The translations under genes and the position numbers were made by a program. Shown one piece after another: positions 36,820 to 46,604 of a DNA stretch of 64,000 nucleotides (its first letter is position 1; every line of letters begins with the position of its first letter). This DNA comes from Sepiola atlantica (taxonomy: Eukaryota; Mollusca; Cephalopoda; Sepiida; Sepiolidae), in assembly GCA_963556195.1 (NCBI GenBank), contig OY744516.1, positions 32,860,093-32,924,092 on the forward strand, written 5' to 3'. The notes under the pieces are model-generated. The model had not been told where the DNA came from. It did no database searches and worked only from the letters and a program-made list of their open reading frames with translations.

Positions 36820-37961
36820 GTGTGTGTGTATCAACGAAGAATTATCTTCAGTAATAAAGTGTTATGATTTATCAGTTTATTCTATTTTTTATTTTCATAA
36901 TTCATTGATATATTTCTAAAGGATCATTTTTAATTATTACATTTTCCTTTTGTAAATGATCAACTGTTTCAGATCATTACATTCTCCTCTTATGAAATAA
37001 AGTTAAACAATGGAATGTCTTCATCTTTATCAAGGCCGTAATATTTTAAACCCTTTGGGTTTTCACATAACATTGTTTTAGATTCTGTAAACACATCTTA
37101 ATTAATCAAACGCTAATCTAAATAGATTAGCAAACGTTTAATTGATGCCGTATTAAGAGCTGTACATTTCTTCAATTAAGAGAGCCGCTTATTTAAATAC
37201 TGATTTTTAACGAATCTGATTTTTATCAGGTTTTATTGAAAAGTTAAAAGGAATATTTCTTTGGCTTTTAGGGTTTATCAATTTTGATTGTAATGAGATC
37301 ATATTTCAATATTAAGGTCTTTAAAAATTATCATTTGTTATTATCTAGTATTTTTTTTTATTGTTCAAAACAGTAATGTAATTTTGCACCTTTTTTTTTT
37401 TTTTAACCTCCTCAGTGTTTACATGACTTAATGGTTATTGAATCTAACGATTCGAATATCATAATTGGTTTTCATTTTCTTTTTTATGAATTGGAATGGT
37501 TTACTCTGTCTCTATAAATTAAGGAGAGTATTAGTTTTATTTTTACCCAAAAACCCTTTAAAACACTCCATTGAAGAAACTGAAATTTGGGGAATAATTA
37601 CAAATTGGAGATATCTGAATTTTCATGAAAGGCTTCAACCCCCTTTGTATAAAACTAAATTAAACTATAGCCCACATTACAACCCGTTGCACCAAACTGC
37701 TGTGTTCCCAAATTTATACTGATAGGGTAATTAGTTTAGGAGTGAATACTGTACATACAAATATATAAACGTATACACATATCCAATTTAGATAGAGATA
37801 TATAATTTAAATAAAGATTTCCCAAAAATAATTGAACCACATATCTTTGCATTTTTGATAATTAATCTCGTAATACAACTTCATTGAGCTTGCAATTGGA
37901 AATATTTCGGAAATTATAAGGAGTATATGTCTAAATATATATCTTTTAATAAGAACTTACA
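36818..37961. other. AT-rich DNA without recognised features
   Basis: An 85-codon plus-strand frame (37465-37722) shows no family; T-runs near 37390. Nothing else recognised. Confidence 0.4.
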
Positions 37962-37962
37962 A

Positions 37963-37995
<33 letters not shown>

Positions 37996-38012
37996 CACGC
38001 ACACACATCTAA

Positions 38013-38051
<39 letters not shown>
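37962..38051. repeat. Two (TA)n tracts
   Basis: TA tracts at 37962-37995 and 38017-38051 separated by CACGCACACACATCTAACTA. Confidence 0.95.
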
Positions 38052-38054
<3 letters not shown>

Positions 38055-38349
38055 AGGTTAGTGAGAGAGAATCCAAGCAGAGTGCTCGATTATTAAGAGA
38101 AATAAAAAATAAGATCGTAATATTTATTTATTAATGTTTTACAGAAGATCAGAACAACATCGGTACCGTCGGTTTCAAATCCTAACAAAGGGGCCTCTTT
38201 ACCAAAACTCTCTTCAGCTTCTGTTTGTCTGTCTTCAGACATAAACAGAGGTTGAAAAGAGTTTTGATAAAGAGGCCCTTATAGGTCCTCTTTGTTAGGA
38301 TTTGAAACCGACGGTACCGATCTTGTTCTGATCTTCTGTAAAACATTAA
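38052..38349. repeat. Foldback element R, complete copy
   Basis: Arms of about 100 bp (38131-38231 and 38237-38349) share TTAATGTTTTACAGAAGATC, CGGTACCGTCGGTTTCAAAT, CCTAACAAAG and ACTCTTTTCAACC-type blocks, with small indels. The module 38052-38130 (GTAAGGTTAGTGAGAGAGAA, AGAGTGCTCGATTATTAAG) also occurs at 34360-34440. (TA)n bounds it on both sides. Confidence 0.85.
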
Positions 38350-38372
38350 TATATATATATATATATATATAT

Positions 38373-38930
38373 AGCATTATATCAAGAGAAATAATAAAAT
38401 AAGGTGCGAAGCATACACCTTGGATACATTTTTCACTGTAATTTACTGCATCGTTTGCAAGCAGATTTCCTGCCTGGATAATTTTTTCATTTTTGGACTA
38501 CCACTCACCACCTGGATCACTTTTCAATCAACCTCTTGGATGTCTTTCCTGAATATGTTTTAAATTATATGACTTGAATGAACTGTATAGCTTTAAAAAA
38601 AAGTATGTTTTGGGCTGATATATTTGTATGTTTTATATACTTTTATGTATTTTTATAGTTTAATTTTATTACTTGCAGTAATGTCATTGCGGTAATGGTC
38701 CTCTGAGGAGAAGCATTTTCTTTGAAAACTCATGAGTTAAGGACTTTAAAGTACTTTGCCTGAACATTGAATTCTAATAAAATTTGATTCGCACCTTATT
38801 TTATTATTTCACTTTATATAATGCTATTAATGCTCTATCCAGTATATTGAGCTTCAGTTTTATCCGGATGTTCACTAATTAAAGATATTAATTGCCTCTT
38901 ATATCTTTTGCTGGATTAACTTTATATATA
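38373..38930. repeat. Element Q, long form with unique centre
   Basis: Short inverted arms 38373-38410 (ATAATAAAATAAGGTGCGAA) and 38789-38825 (TTCGCACCTTATTTTATTAT) enclose about 380 bp without recognisable coding content. The outer module 38826-38930 (TATTGAGCTTCAGTTTTATC) matches 26282-26391 reversed. (TA)n lies on both sides. Confidence 0.8.
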
Positions 38931-38946
38931 TATATATATATATATA
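38923..38946. repeat. (TA)n microsatellite left of the MITE
   Basis: Perfect TA tract ending exactly at the first C of the MITE at 38947. Confidence 0.9.
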
Positions 38947-39086
38947 CAGGGTGTCTCAAAAAAATGTACTCACTCGTAGAATGACGAGAAAACTTTGCTT
39001 CATCGCTCCACACAATTTTGTGTGCAAACTCGACATCTTCTGCACATTTTGCCATTCTAAGAGTGAGTACATTTTTTTGAGACACC

Positions 39087-39089
<3 letters not shown>
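38947..39089. mobile_element. 143-bp MITE, 29-bp perfect TIRs, mariner-related
   Basis: The left end CAGGGTGTCTCAAAAAAATG, then TACTCACTC, and the right end are perfect inverted repeats of 29 bp (38947-38975, 39061-39089), extending imperfectly to about 38 bp. TA flanks both ends. The minus strand of the core reads AEDVEFAHKIVWSDEAKFS, matching the second-Asp region (WSDEAKF) of mariner/Tc1-type transposases. The element thus looks like an internally deleted derivative of an autonomous parent. Confidence 0.9.

Positions 39090-39137
<48 letters not shown>
39090..39137. repeat. (TA)n microsatellite
   Basis: Perfect TA tract between the MITE and the 5S-derived element. Confidence 0.95.
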
Positions 39138-39138
<1 letters not shown>

Positions 39139-39430
39139 GGCACAATCACGTTGACACACCGGTTCCCGTTAGATCACCGAAGTTAAGCGGCGTCGAGCCT
39201 GGCCAGTACTAAATGGGTGACCATTTGGGAATACCAGGTGCTGTATGTGCTCTCTGCTTATCTCGGCATAGTTTCCATTCGTCTTGTATTACTACTTGCC
39301 ATTGGAATCAAGCAATGCCGACTCAGGAGAGCGGTTGTTGGGGATTGCGCAACCCTTGCAATTACAAATTAACGCGCGGGCAGCCCCTGGTGGGGCACTC
39401 ATATGTCGAAATCGACGGAAGAGTCCATCA
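39136..39430 (+). mobile_element. 5S rRNA-derived retroposon (5S head plus unrelated tail)
   Basis: 39136-39250 matches 5S rRNA along its whole length: ATCACGTTGACACACCGGTT, GATCACCGAAGTTAAGC, CAGTACTAAATGGGTGACCA, TTTGGGAATACCAGGTGCTG. The internal promoter elements (A box around AGTTAAGCGGCGTCGAGC and C box around GGGTGACC...GGGAATACC) are largely kept. About 15 substitutions and the lack of a T-run terminator argue against a working gene. The following 180 bp (GCCGACTCAGGAGAGCGGTT, GGGATTGCGCAACCC, CGCGCGGGCAGCCCC) is unrelated to 5S, so a 5S-headed SINE (SINE3 type) is more likely than a lone pseudogene. Confidence 0.75.
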
Positions 39431-39435
39431 TATAT

Positions 39436-39713
39436 ATTAGTATTTCATGTATCCGCATAAAATTTTATAAGGAGATATAATTTTTTATGTATCAATTTTC
39501 AGTATTTACTTCAACAGTGCTCGATACGTAAGTAGAGCTAGGTAGTAAGCTATAAAAATATATTTATGGCAATTAAGCTATAAAGAGGCTCCTGCGTTTC
39601 ATCCCCGGGGGGAATCTTCAGGCTAAAATGCATTTTAGCCTGAAGATTCCCCCCGGGGATGAAACGCGGGAGCCTCTGTGTAGCTTAATTGCCATAAATA
39701 TATTTTCATAGCT

Positions 39714-39717
<4 letters not shown>
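39436..39717. repeat. Palindromic element P, copy 2 (87-bp arms, no loop)
   Basis: The flank module 39436-39543 precedes arms 39544-39630 and 39631-39717, which meet at GGCTAAAATG/CATTTTAGCC with no spacer. A few mismatches lie in the outer left arm (TAAAGAGGCTCCTGCG against CGCGGGAGCCTCTGTG). (TA)n follows immediately. Confidence 0.92.

Positions 39718-39745
<28 letters not shown>
39718..39745. repeat. (TA)n microsatellite
   Basis: Perfect TA tract between palindrome P and the left end of dispersed repeat X. Confidence 0.95.
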
Positions 39746-39747
<2 letters not shown>

Positions 39748-40756
39748 TAGCTGAAGTACCCGACAACACAGGGTTTTTAAAACCTTTGTATTTTGCACGT
39801 CAGTTAAAATGAATAATTTCTTATACTTTAAATTGCAATAACATTACTAAAATATTTAGAATAAAAACTGTTGTAAATAAACAAGTGCATTATTCAGGTT
39901 TATGATGATCAATATAGGCTCAGAAATTACTGAAACGCTATAGCAAAAAATAAACAAAAAACAATTGTCTTGTGTTAAATTTGGATCCTGGCATAAAATA
40001 TTGGAATTGAAGGCGAACACTTCATTCACTCATCGAATGGGAATGTTTGTTTTTTAACCTACTTAAACTGATTGTGAGTTCGGTGTATAGGATACAAAAT
40101 TAAAAATCTGTTTTACCTATCCACATAGATCTAAAATAAGGAAAAGTTCCATTTTTTTTTAAATTCTATTTTTTTTTATTTAACAAACAAAAAAAACAAT
40201 GTAAAATACGTGAGATGATTTGACTAAAAACAAAACAATCTTGACTTATTTTGATGTTTATTTTTTTTACTGGTAGTGAAAACCTAAAGAGGACAAAGTT
40301 ATACTAATGGAAGCATTAATTAATATTATAACAAACGTAAGTATACGGAAACCCACTTTTACATAGCTTCTGGCAAAGAAAGTTTTATGCATCCTGAACC
40401 CATACCTTTATCTGGATCTGCACCAAAATTTAATAAATTCTTTTGTTCCATGTGACATCTTTCCACAACATTTTGTGAAAATTGTATTAGCTTTTGTGTA
40501 ATCCTTCCAACAGACAAGCTTCCTTGCCCTTTCAATAGGAGCAAAGTGTAGTATCAGAACAGATATGTCGTTTTTTCTGCTAATAATAGAAAATATTAAA
40601 CTGGAAAAGGAGTGTTAAAAATGTCGGAACATTTGTTTTTTTATGTTATTTTTACGCACTTTTAATTTTCAATAATGAGATTTAAAAAAAGGTTCAAAAA
40701 CTTCTGACATCGATAAGGACATAACTGTGATGCCGTGACACACACATGCGCAACAT

Positions 40757-40797
<41 letters not shown>
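39746..40797 (+). repeat. Dispersed repeat X, complete copy ending in (TA)n
   Basis: The left end is ACTAGCTGAAGTACCCGACA and the right end ATGCGCAACATTGCTTTATA running into (TA)n. 39971-40760 is colinear with 1-466 except for the 280-bp insert 40286-40566 and short indels. No protein motif or internal terminal repeats were found. Ends of this type (TAGCTG..ACCCG) occur at 6981, 25466, 27390, 28764, 35407 and 55400. Confidence 0.75.
40286..40566 (-). repeat. 280-bp duplicated segment joined to a U2-SINE piece, copy A
   Basis: Nearly identical to 43171-43451 (a handful of substitutions). On the minus strand it begins TATCTGTTCTGATACTACAC (U2-SINE type S head/hairpin), then TTTGCTCCTATTG, and continues into a 61-codon open frame (MLLLKGQGSLSVGRITQKLI ... 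SLPEAM) kept in both copies with one Ile/Val difference. The frame belongs to no family I recognise. The arrangement (snRNA-type 5' piece fused to unrelated transcript-like sequence) resembles chimeric retrocopies made by template switching. It is inserted in dispersed repeat X: the copy at 1-466 lacks it. Confidence 0.65.
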
Positions 40798-40806
<9 letters not shown>

Positions 40807-41079
40807 CTCCAGTTGGCCCACATCCCATTCATAACACTCTAGAATGTGTACATGGCTATTTTCAGCATAAAGATGTTGATTTCTACAAAAGGTGGCCGTT
40901 CTTTTTCAATGCAGTAAAATTTGTTGAACATAAGGGGACATTTTCACGGCGTTGCATTGGATGGCCATTACTGCATTATGTCGAGACTTACATTAGGCCA
41001 ATAATTGCCATCTGTCAAGTATATTAGATTGAATTACATTTTACTCAGTTTCACTCCTTCCCCAATATTGGCTAACTTT
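40798..41079. other. Unassigned DNA
   Basis: A 93-codon plus-strand frame (40746-41027) starts inside (TA)n and shows no family. Confidence 0.35.
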
Positions 41080-41950
41080 CTTCCTTTCTATATTGCTGGT
41101 GGCATGTTCCCTTATTTGATAATTACTAAGCTTTGCCAATCTTGTAGGGGTAGTTGTGAGGTGGGGTGAATTGTTACTAATCCTTCAAGTGGATAAGGAG
41201 CGGGATCATGGCTTTAAGAATAAGTCAACTTTTAAAGTCTTTGCTTTTAAACCTCAACTCAAACACTGACCATGATTTCAGCCATGAGGGCAGATCCCAC
41301 TTCTTCATTCCAGTTATTTGCTACTGAACTCGGTTCAAAACCTACGTTTCATCCTCTTTATTCACTTTCTCGATATATTCTGTTTTGTAAAAGACAATGT
41401 GATTCAGTTGTAACTAGTGAAGTGTTATGAGTTGTTTATGATTTTTGTTGTAATCTGAATCACTCTTTCTTGCTCTTTTTGACTTGCACTAATACCCCTA
41501 GATATTTGACTATAAATTTTTTGCCACCTCAGTTTGTCAGCTTATGGCTCCGTAATATCAATTCAGCATCTGCCCCCCCCCCCCCCCCCGTATTATGGTT
41601 GCACAAAATTGCATTTAATGATGCATTTTGGACTCTCATGATAATATTTATTTTTAGTTGAGTTAGAAACTCAATTCTAGAAAGCAGTACAGGTTTCCTT
41701 TTGTCTAGATTGTTTAGGAGTGTGAAATAATATTTCTAACCATCCATCCAATCATTCCACTTGTAGACAAGATTTGATTGCTAGCTTAAAATTTATTATC
41801 AAATACAACTCCCAAATCGCATTCTTCATTTACATTTTTGATTTGTAAGTAATAGTTTTTAAAAGGGGGATCCTATTTAAATTATGAAGAGCAACTGACT
41901 ATTCCAATTTCTGACATGACAGCTAGATATGAAAGGTAAAGAATGAAACA
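41080..41950 (-). pseudogene. LINE 3' relic (post-RT region)
   Basis: Minus-strand segments in broken frames: KNVNEECDLGVVFDNKF, SNQILSTSGMIGWMVRNIIS, and nearer the 3' end FQPSSVANNWNEEVGSALMA. The block VNEEKDLGVVFDNKLKFSNH...N.MVGMI and the R.ANNWN.LP tail are found after the RT of CR1/jockey-like LINEs. Stops are frequent. It is of a different family from 52690-55390. Confidence 0.5.
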
Positions 41951-42109
41951 TTTCAGTTGGACATCAATTGATAATTTCAGAATGTGCAAAAGCACAGAGT
42001 TAATCAATGTATAAACTTAACTGAAATATGCATCACCATCTATAAAGACTCTTCTGAAAAGTAGATTTTGTTAGCGTGGACATATTCTTTGATGTCCTCA
42101 GAAGGAATC

Positions 42110-42905
42110 TATCTACAAGTTGGTTGCCCCAATCGGACCCGCTGGCTGGAGGAAGCGCAAAGGTGACCAACTAAAGCCATGGATTAAAACGGTGAAGACA
42201 GACATATAGCTGATAGTTGGCCCCCACGCTTTTGGTATTAGTTGCTGGAACCAGGAATGACTAAAGCAGGGGCGGGCAACCTCCGGTCCGCGAAGGCTTA
42301 GCGTCCGGCCCGCCACCCTACTATGCTTTATTATTGCAATCTGGCCCGCGGACCTCCCAGTAAAACTCATATCATTTTGTGACATAGACATAAAAGTAGG
42401 TTTCGATTAAGATTTGCAGTGGGATGAAAATGTATAAATATCAGTGAGCGATGATGCATGTATATTTCATTTTTCTTTAACTATTAATTTCAAATCCTTG
42501 GCCTGAGATAAAAAATAGAAAAAGAGAAAGAGAGAGGCAAAGAGGAAACGAGAGACGAGGAAAGGGCATGACACAGAGAACCTATGTGAGGTGTCAAAAC
42601 GAATGCTGGATCAACTTGCTACTTCCCCCGTTATTATTTTTTATGATTCCAAAATATCAGATTTGTAGAGTGTTCAATGCAATTTTTTTACAATTTATTC
42701 ATGTAAACAAAATATAGTAATTCTGAGATTTCATTTTTCACTCCGGCCCGCGATCTCCTTCCAAAAGTCTCATCTGGCCCTCACTCTGAAAAGGTTGCCC
42801 GCCCTGGACTAAAGTATGCTGAGACTCAGCTGCCGATCGATATTGGTGGACCACCTTTACGCGGGACTTGGTGAACACATTTGGAGCCAGCTCAACGGTG
42901 GTGAA
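42110..42905 (+). pseudogene. LINE C-terminal relic split by a hAT element
   Basis: Plus-strand frames 42130-42258 and 42815-42900 give GPAGWRKRKGDQLKPWIKTV, KTDI, VGPHAFGISCWNQE and, after the inserted element, LKYAETQLPIDIGGPPLRGT. This resembles the basic C-terminal tail (GRP.RRW.D.......DR..WR) of several LINE families. Assignment is by weak pattern only. Confidence 0.4.
42267..42806. mobile_element. 540-bp non-autonomous hAT element with 8-bp duplication
   Basis: The left end CAGGGGCGGGCAACCT and right end AAGGTTGCCCGCCCTG are inverted repeats differing by one indel. The perfect 8-bp duplication GACTAAAG (42259-42266, 42807-42814) flanks the element, as required for hAT transposition. 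Subterminal GGCCCGC motifs (CCGGCCCGCCACC near 42305, CTGGCCCGCGGACC near 42341, CCGGCCCGCGATC near 42743) are repeated. The interior has no transposase. Confidence 0.93.
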
Positions 42906-43170
42906 TGCCGTTACAAATTATACCATCTTATTACATTACTTGAATATAAATTTGTATTATAGGCTATACAAATCAGTTTTGTTTTTATCTGAAAATATTT
43001 AAAAAAAATAATTTTAACATTTGTGATCAAAAGAGAATTTTCAATTTATATCGGATAGGTAGTTTATAGTTTACTTTTGATGTATGTATTAAAAAAAACA
43101 AAAAAATAGAATTTCATAGCAAAGTGCATATCTCTATTCAGAAAAATAATACTTTAGAAAAAAAAAACCC

Positions 43171-43451
43171 AAAGAGGACAAAGTTATACTAATGGAAGCA
43201 TTAATTAATATTATAACAAATGTAAGTATACGGAAACCCACTTTTACATAGCTTCTGGCAAAGAAAGTTTTACGCATCCTGAACCCATACCTTTATCTGG
43301 ATCTGCACCAAAATTTAATAAATTCTTTTGTTCCATGTGACATCTTTCCACAACATTTTGTGAAAATTGTATTAGCTTTTGTGTAATCCTTCCAACAGAC
43401 AAGCTTCCTTGCCCTTTTAATAGGAGCAAAGTGTAGTATCAGAACAGATAC
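43171..43451 (-). repeat. 280-bp duplicated segment joined to U2-SINE, copy B
   Basis: Second copy of 40286-40566, with the same 61-codon frame (43244-43429) and the same U2-type edge. Here the edge runs on into a plus-strand type-S U2-SINE, forming a head-to-head junction at the palindrome GTGTAGTATC/GATACTACAC. Confidence 0.7.
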
Positions 43452-43615
43452 TACACTTCATCTTTTCTCTTGGTCAGTGAAGGAGAAATACTTCTAGACT
43501 GAATGTTTGTCCTTATCCAGAGTGCCATTATTTTGGAGCTGGATTTTTCCCCACTTAAAAAAACGACCATGTGTCTAACTCTGTCTTTATGGGGAGGTAA
43601 ATAAATGGCACCAAA
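43425..43615 (+). mobile_element. U2-SINE type S, plus strand
   Basis: AGTGTAGTATCAGAACAGAT, ACTACACTTCATCTTTTCTC and the type-S body (CTTCTAGACTGAATG, TTATCCAGAGTGCC, GAGCTGGATTTTTCCCCACT) lead to the 3' end ATGGGGAGGTAAATAAATGG. The first about 25 bases of the U2 head are replaced by the 43171 segment. Confidence 0.75.
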
Positions 43616-44390
43616 CTACAACACTGAAAACCTAATCTTTTTTAATGTAATAGAATAGAATGAAGATGGAATTGTAGTCAGTAGAGAACAAATGATAACA
43701 AAGAATGTTGTCATCGCTTCCAATGAAACTCATGTCTTCTTAGCCATAAAAATCTGATTATACCAAACTAATTCCTTCTAAGATTAAAATTCCTCCTGCT
43801 GAAAATCCAAACAGATCTTTTGGAGGAAGATAATATTAAACTGATTGACAGGTTGAAGGGACATTTTCTTTCCTTTATAGTTTTGTCTTCAAAGTCAAGT
43901 TTTTTTTTTCAATATGGAAACTAAAAAACAAACTAGATTTGATATGCAATAATACACTTTTTAACTGTTTAAATGAAAAATATGCCTAAATATTAGTTTT
44001 GTCTCTTGGTGTCTTCCAGAAAATCTTATTTTTGTTAGTATTGTGATATGTAAATACATTTTGGGTAATGAAATTTGGAAAAAGAAGGAAAACGGGTTGA
44101 GCTTCGATCAGAATAAAGTAAATTGAAAGCAAGAAAACTTAAACAAGATACAATGCAAATTGTTTTTCATATGAGTTCACACGAGTTACAATTTGCATGC
44201 ATTTTCCTAATCGATTTGAACCTTTAATTTTTTGGCCACAAACTTGTGACAAGGAACACAAAGTATGAAGAAAGTGCTGTAAACATTCTACCTATAATAA
44301 AATGTATACATCTAGGAAGGCTTAACAGAAAAGTAAAAGTTAGCAAGTAAAAAAAACACTTTAATACTTAATTAATGTATGAAAACTTAA
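43616..44390. other. AT-rich DNA without recognised features
   Basis: Nothing recognised. Confidence 0.4.
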
Positions 44391-44447
44391 AATTATCTCC
44401 CTCCTCCTCTCTATCTCCCGCCTCCTCTCTATCTCCCTCCTCTTTAT

Positions 44448-46604
44448 CTCTCTCTCTCTCCTCCTCTTTATCTCTCTCCTCCTCCTCCTCCTCCTCCTCT
44501 CTATCTCTCTCCTCCTCCTCTCTATCTCTCCTCCTCCTCTCTATCTCTCTCTCCTCCTCCTCCTCTCTATCTCTCTCTCCTCCTCCTCCTCTCTATCTCT
44601 CTCTTCCTCCTCCTCTCTCTCTCTATCTCTCTCTTCCTCCTCCTCCTCCTCTCTATCTCTCTCCTCCTCCTATCTATCTTTCTCCTCCTCTCTATATCTC
44701 TCGCCCCTCCTCCTCTTCCTCCTCCTCCTCCTCCTCTCTATCTCTCTCCTCCTCCTCCACTCTATCCCTCTCCTCCTCTCTCTCTCTCCTCCTCTCTATC
44801 TCTCTCCTCCTCTCTATCTCTCTCATCCTCTCTATCTCTCTCCTCCTCTCTATCTCTCTCCTCCTCTCTATCTCTCTCCTCCTTTCTATCTCTCTCCTCC
44901 TTTCTATCTCTCTCTCTCTCCTCCTCCTCCTCTCTATCTCTCTCTCCTCCTCCTCCTCCTCCTCTCTATCTCTCGCCTCCTCCTCCTCCTCCTCTCTATC
45001 TCTCGCCTCCTCCTCCTCCTCCTCCTCCTCTATCTCTCGCCTCCTCCTCCTCCTCCTCCTCTATCTCTCGCCTCCTCCTCTATCTCTCGCCTCCTCCTCT
45101 CTATCTCTCTCCGCCTCCTCTCTATCTCTCTCTTCCTCCTCTCTATCTCTCGCCTCCTCCTCCTCCTCCTCTATCTCTCTCCGCCCCTTCCTCCTCCTCT
45201 CTATCTCTCTCCGCCTCCTCTCTATCTCTCTCCTCCTCCTCCCCACTCCTCTCTATCTCTCTCCTCCTCCTCTCTATCCTTCTCCTCCACCTCTCTATCT
45301 CTCTCTCCCTTTCCTCCTCTCTCTCTCTCCCTCCTCTCTCTCTCTCTCTCCCTTTCCTCCTCTCTATCTCTCTCTCCCTTTCCTCCTCTCTATCTCTCTC
45401 CCTTTCCTCCTCTATCTCTCTCCCTTTCCTCTCTCCCTTTCCCCTCTCTCTCTCCCTTTTCTTCCTCTCTATCTCTCTCCCTTTTCTTCCTCTCTATCTC
45501 TCTCCCTTTCCTCCTCTCTATCTCCTCCCTTTCCTCCTCTCTATCTCCTCCCTTTCCTCCTCTCTATCTCTTTCTCCCTTTCCTCCTCTCTATCTCTTTC
45601 TCCCTTTCCTCCTCTCTATCTCTCTCCCTTTCCTCCTCTCTATCTCTCTCCCTTTCCTCCTCTCTATCTCTCTCCCTTTCATCCTCTCTATCTCTCTCTC
45701 TCCCTTTCATCCTCTCTCTCTCTCTCCCTTTCATCCTCTCTCTCTCTCTCCCTTTCATCCTCTCTATCTCTCTCTCCCTTTCATCCTCTCTATCTCTCTC
45801 TCCCTTTCATCCTCTCTATCTCTCTCTCCCTTTCATCCTCTCTATCTCTCTCTCCCTTTCCTCCTCTCTATCTCTCTCTCTCCCTATCCTCCTCTCTATC
45901 TCTTTCTCTCTCTCTTTCCTCCTCTCTATCTCTCTCTCACCCTTTCCTCCTCTCTATCTCTCTCTCTCCCTTTCCTCTTCTCTATCTCTCTCTCCCTTTT
46001 CTTCCTCTTCTCTCTCTCTCTCCCTTTTTTCCTCTTCTCTCTCTCCCTTTCCTCCTCTTCTCTCTCTCTCTCTCCCTTTCCTCCTCTTCTCTCTCTCTCT
46101 CTCCCTTTCCTCCTCTTCTCTCTCTCTCTCCTTTCCTCCTCTTCTCTCTCTCTCTCTCCCTTTCCTCCTCTTCTCTCTCTCTCTCTCCCTTTCCTCCTCT
46201 TCTCTCTCTCTCTCTCCCTTTCCTCCTCTTCTCTCTCTCTCCCTTTCCTCCTCTTCTCTCTCTCTCTCCCTTTCCTCCTCTTCTCTCTCTCTCCCTTTCC
46301 TCCTCTTCTCTCTCTCTCTTTCCTCCTCTTCTCTCTCTCTCTCTCTTTCCTCCTCTTCTCTCTCTCTCTCTCTTTCCTCCTCTTCTCTCTCTCTCTCTCT
46401 CTTTCCTCCTCTTCTCTCTCTCTCTCTCTCTTTCCTCCTCTTCTCTCTCTCTCTTTCCTCCTCTTCTCTCTCTCTCTCTATCTCTCCCTTCCTCCTCCTC
46501 TCTATCACTCTCATCCTCCTCTCTATCTCTCTTTTCCCCATATTCTCTATCTCTCTCCTCCCTCCTCTCTATCTCTCTCTTCCCCCCCGCCCCCTCAATT
46601 CTAT
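44448..46604 (+). repeat. 2.15-kb segmental duplication, copy 1
   Basis: Colinear with 46605-48742 at an offset of 2157 bases at the left (CTCCTCTTTA at 44461/46618), 2159 at 45061/47220, 2134 at 45564/47698 and 2137 at the right (TCCCCCCCGCCCCCTC at 46581/48718). Minus-strand frames 45061-45246 and 45564-45758 recur with identical protein at 47220-47405 and 47698-47892. Confidence 0.9.

Noticed and set aside
38888..39145. Small protein containing WSDEAKF as an active transposase
   Set aside because: It is only the 143-bp MITE core read through the inverted ends and flanking (TA)n.
39136..39250. Functional 5S rRNA gene
   Set aside because: Too many substitutions for 5S, no T-run terminator, and the sequence continues into a non-5S tail.
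40746..41027. 93-codon plus-strand gene
   Set aside because: The start codon precedes a (TA)n tract and the rest has no family features.
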